Of a stretch of 64,000 nucleotides of DNA, positions 61,466-64,000 are shown piece after piece; within the stretch, counting starts at the first letter, position 1; each line of letters begins with the position of its first letter. The position numbers and the translations under genes were made by a program. Source of the stretch: Acinetobacter lwoffii (lineage in GTDB: Bacteria; Pseudomonadota; Gammaproteobacteria; Pseudomonadales; Moraxellaceae); assembly GCF_024129355.1 (NCBI RefSeq), contig NZ_JAMXXP010000001.1:186001-250000 (forward strand), in the 5' to 3' direction. The notes beneath the pieces are model-generated. The model searched no databases, had not been told where the DNA came from, and saw only the letters and a list, made by a program, of their open reading frames with translations.

Positions 61466-62431
61466 TTAAAATGGGCGGCTACCGGCCAGACTGATGCGTT
61501 TCAATAAACGGCGCTGATCCGCCGGGAATGGACGGCGTGAGTGCAAAGTCACCTGATTGTCCCAGAACACGATATCGCCCACTTCCCAATGATGTTCATA
61601 AGCGAACTCAGGTTTTGAAATATGCTCACGTAATTTTTCGATCAGTTGACTGCCAGCCTGATCATCATAATTGACCAGCTCGACCTCGGTATGCGTGTTT
61701 AACCAAAGCGCTTTACGGCCAGATTCAGGATGGGTCCGCACCAGTGGGTGCGGATAGGCATGACTTAATATGGGCTGATCTTTAAAGCGATACAGCGGAC
61801 TATTACCGTAACCTTGATCAACAGCCTGATCTTTAGTTTTTTGATGGCGCACAAAAGGGTTATAAGTAATCAGTTGCAGCTGATCGATCTCTACCTTGGT
61901 TGCTTCATCGAGTGCATCATAAGCTTTAATGGTGTTGATCCAGCTAGTCTGCCCGCCGTCCTGAGGCAGTTCAATTGCATACAGAAGGGAACCAAAAGAA
62001 GGTAGGGGTGTCCATTGATGATCGGCATGTGGAGTGAGTTCACCATGCCCGGTATAATCTCCCTGACCGACGGCATTGGAAACCGGCACGACATCGGGTG
62101 GAACACCGCTATCGGACTGCGCAGCCAGTACCGGTGTGTCTGCACCTGGGCGGAAAATGGAACCGAAATAAGTTGAAAATGCCAGATACTGCAAATCATC
62201 CAGACTTTGCTGTTTGAAGATCAAAATCAGGTGCTCGGCCAGCGCCTGTTTTAATTTCAGAATGGTGTCAGATGACTGTGCTTTACGGGCATCCAGACCA
62301 TAGACCACTGCGCCTAAGGCCTGATCTGTTTGCGGTACAATCTTGATTTCAGCCGGATGTTGAAATTGATCTTGCTGATGCCAGCGTGGGGCATCATGAA
62401 TCGCTTGTGAAAGTTGGGTTAAGCTGGTCAT
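61466..62431 (-). CDS. TauD/TfdA-family dioxygenase
   Basis: A 321-residue alpha-ketoglutarate and Fe(II)-dependent dioxygenase. The iron ligands are His135 and Asp137 in TPHADHQ and a C-terminal His in VTLHSRRPFPADQRRLLKR, which also holds the 2-oxoglutarate Arg. Substrates in this family include taurine and sulfate esters; which one applies is unknown. ATG 62431 is chosen; a TTG two codons upstream is possible. The next genes upstream are an MFS transporter and a small membrane protein in the same direction. Confidence 0.88.
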   Translation of the reverse strand: MTSLTQLSQAIHDAPRWHQQDQFQHPAEIKIVPQTDQALGAVVYGLDARKAQSSDTILKLKQALAEHLILIFKQQSLDDLQYLAFSTYFGSIFRPGADTPVLAAQSDSGVPPDVVPVSNAVGQGDYTGHGELTPHADHQWTPLPSFGSLLYAIELPQDGGQTSWINTIKAYDALDEATKVEIDQLQLITYNPFVRHQKTKDQAVDQGYGNSPLYRFKDQPILSHAYPHPLVRTHPESGRKALWLNTHTEVELVNYDDQAGSQLIEKLREHISKPEFAYEHHWEVGDIVFWDNQVTLHSRRPFPADQRRLLKRISLAGSRPF

Positions 62432-62609
62432 TATCAAGTCTCAGAATTTTCTTATTGATCAAAATCTAAGAAAATTCCAGACTGAAATAAAATCAAAAGA
62501 AATGATAAGTTTATGAATAATCTAATATTTTTACTATTTAGTTGATTTTAAAACATTTAACTTATTGTGCGATGGATTGCGCATTTTCTGCTGAGGATAT
62601 TCCAGCAGT

Positions 62610-62744
62610 TTAGTGTGCGCAAAAAGCCTGATTAAAATATTCAAACAGCTGAGGGGTTTGAAACCACAGTCCAATCGACAAAGCCAGTAAAAGCAGGATT
62701 GCCACCACAATCGAGAGTTTGAGTTTCAACAGAGAATCAGTCAT
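62610..62744 (-). CDS. 44-residue membrane protein coupled to MFS gene
   Basis: A small gene whose ATG lies eight bases inside the end of the MFS transporter gene (ATGACTGA). AGGAG stands about eleven bases upstream inside the transporter gene. The product has one membrane helix (LSIVVAILLLLALSIGLWF) after a short basic start and a polar tail. Size and coupling suggest an accessory subunit of the transporter, though no homologue is recognised. Confidence 0.6.
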   Translation of the reverse strand: MTDSLLKLKLSIVVAILLLLALSIGLWFQTPQLFEYFNQAFCAH

Positions 62745-63951
62745 GGACGATTTGCTCCTCATTGACCCAGAAATGCACCAGTACGCCAAAAATGCTGAGG
62801 ACAATTGATAGCATCCACACCGCATTATAATTGCCGCTCAAATCATGGTTGACTCCACCGAGCCAGCCACCGAAAAACGAGCCAACCTGATGGGTGAAAA
62901 ATACAATACCACTGAGCATGGTCAGATATTTCACCCCGAACATATTGGCCACAATGCCATTGGTCAGCGGAACGGTCGATAACCAGAGTAATCCCATAAT
63001 GACACCAAAGCTATAGACTGTCCATGTGCTGAGAGGCAGCATGAGAAAGGCAATAATCGCAATTCCACGCAGGGCATATAATCCCATTAGCAGATGCGGT
63101 TTGGAATATTTTCCACCGAGCCAGCCGGCGGTATAGGTGCCTAGCACATTAAACAGACCCACCAGTGCCAGAAAAATTGTACCAGTTATGGCATTAAAGC
63201 CATGATCAATCAGATAGCCAGGCAGGTGAATGCCAATAAAAACGACCTGAAAACCACAAACAAAAAAGCCCATAGCCAGAAACCAGAAGGGTTTATGATT
63301 TTTCACCACCACCAGAATCTGTTTAAAACTGAGTGAGACTTTAGTGGGGGTAGCGGCCGCGTTGGGATGAACATACATCGGTGCTTTCAGCATCCAGGCC
63401 AATGGCACAATCAGTGCAATTAAAATGGCGCTGACTATCAGCGCCGCTGACCAGCCAACATTCTGTAATAGCAGAAGAGTTGAAGGCAGCATGATAAACT
63501 GGCCAAAAGAACCGGCTGCACTGGCAATACCCATCGCCAAACTGCGCTTTTCTGGTGGGGCAGCACGTCCAACTGCAGACAATAACACCGGAAATGAAGT
63601 AGCAGACAGGGCCAGACCCAGAATCAGACCCACACTCAGATTTAAAAGTAAGCCGGTCGAGCTGACTGCCATTAACAGTAGACCGATGGTATATAAGGCT
63701 CCGCCTACAGCTACCACAATCTTGCTGCCATATTTATCGGCAAATGCCCCGGTAATCGGCTGCACTGCACCCCAGATCAGGTTTTGCATGGCAATGGCCA
63801 AGCTAAAAACATTATGACCCCAGCCAAACTCTTCGCTCATCGGCACCAGATACAAGCCAAATGCATGACGTACACCCAGTGACAGTGCCAAAATGATGGC
63901 GGATCCAATCAGCATAAAAATAAGAGCTTTGGAAAATTGACTGTCAGCCAT
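62737..63951 (-). CDS. MFS transporter
   Basis: A 404-residue transporter with 12 predicted helices in two halves. The region GAFADKYGSKIVVAVGG near residue 67 is the MFS loop 2-3 motif, repeated weakly in the second half as GWLGGKYSKPHLLMG. It resembles the oxalate/formate-antiporter-like group and monocarboxylate carriers; substrate unknown. It is followed by a coupled 44-residue membrane protein and then by the TauD-family dioxygenase gene, so it may move the substrate of that enzyme. Confidence 0.85.
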   Translation of the reverse strand: MADSQFSKALIFMLIGSAIILALSLGVRHAFGLYLVPMSEEFGWGHNVFSLAIAMQNLIWGAVQPITGAFADKYGSKIVVAVGGALYTIGLLLMAVSSTGLLLNLSVGLILGLALSATSFPVLLSAVGRAAPPEKRSLAMGIASAAGSFGQFIMLPSTLLLLQNVGWSAALIVSAILIALIVPLAWMLKAPMYVHPNAAATPTKVSLSFKQILVVVKNHKPFWFLAMGFFVCGFQVVFIGIHLPGYLIDHGFNAITGTIFLALVGLFNVLGTYTAGWLGGKYSKPHLLMGLYALRGIAIIAFLMLPLSTWTVYSFGVIMGLLWLSTVPLTNGIVANMFGVKYLTMLSGIVFFTHQVGSFFGGWLGGVNHDLSGNYNAVWMLSIVLSIFGVLVHFWVNEEQIVHD

Positions 63952-64000
63952 ACGTCATTCATGCCTATAAAATTGATATGTATAGTATTCGATTCAAGCA

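Overview
The window looks like an Acinetobacter chromosome. The low-GC coding style, the prophage type (DUF2280 small terminase, DUF935 portal, Mu-F-like and Mu-gp36-like head proteins) and the chromosomal neighbours (glnA, ubiC-ubiA, clustered tRNA-Asn, sodB, a DegS/AlgW-type protease, a rut pyrimidine operon, fadE, lipA, sthA) all fit. The genus is an inference; no rRNA is present to confirm it.

Positions 1 to about 37.5 kb are a siphovirus-type prophage whose left end lies outside the window. In order: late-early accessory genes (1-5.3 kb: small unknown proteins, a VRR-NUC-like nuclease, a PPP-type phosphatase, a zinc-motif HNH-like protein, a NinB-like recombination protein); packaging and head (5.76-16.1 kb); tail (16.1-31.5 kb); a lysis cassette with holin-like proteins, GH24 endolysin and Rz/Rz1-like spanins (31.5-33.2 kb); and on the minus strand a umuDC-like SOS mutagenesis operon (33.3-35.2 kb) and a P4-type integrase (36.25-37.47 kb). 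An intact IS5-family element (35232-36090, flanked by TA) sits between umuD and the integrase. The prophage carries several likely cargo genes: between the major tail protein and the tape measure there are two copies of a module made of a tiny membrane peptide and a Cys-containing lipoprotein or anchored protein, plus a reverse-strand secreted 56-residue peptide.

From 37.5 to 64 kb the sequence is chromosomal. glnA has a canonical sigma-54 promoter and an upstream NtrC-like site. ubiC-ubiA follow. Then comes a rearranged locus in which a diaminopimelate dehydrogenase-like gene lies between two partial copies of the same gene pair (a small membrane protein and a DUF2726 protein); the left copy of the membrane-protein gene has two in-frame amber codons. 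Four tRNA-Asn(GTT) genes form two tandemly duplicated pairs. sodB, a Nif3-family gene and a membrane-anchored HtrA protease follow.

The pyrimidine-degradation cluster (rutD, then rutA-B-C-F-G plus a hydroxyacid dehydrogenase) also has an excellent sigma-54 promoter, so glutamine synthesis and uracil nitrogen scavenging appear to share nitrogen control. rutE is missing from the cluster and the dehydrogenase may replace it. The remainder (CMD-family protein, fadE, lipA, sthA, a 21-cysteine DUF326 copper-binding-type protein, a TauD-family dioxygenase, an MFS transporter with a coupled 44-residue membrane protein) is ordinary chromosomal metabolism.
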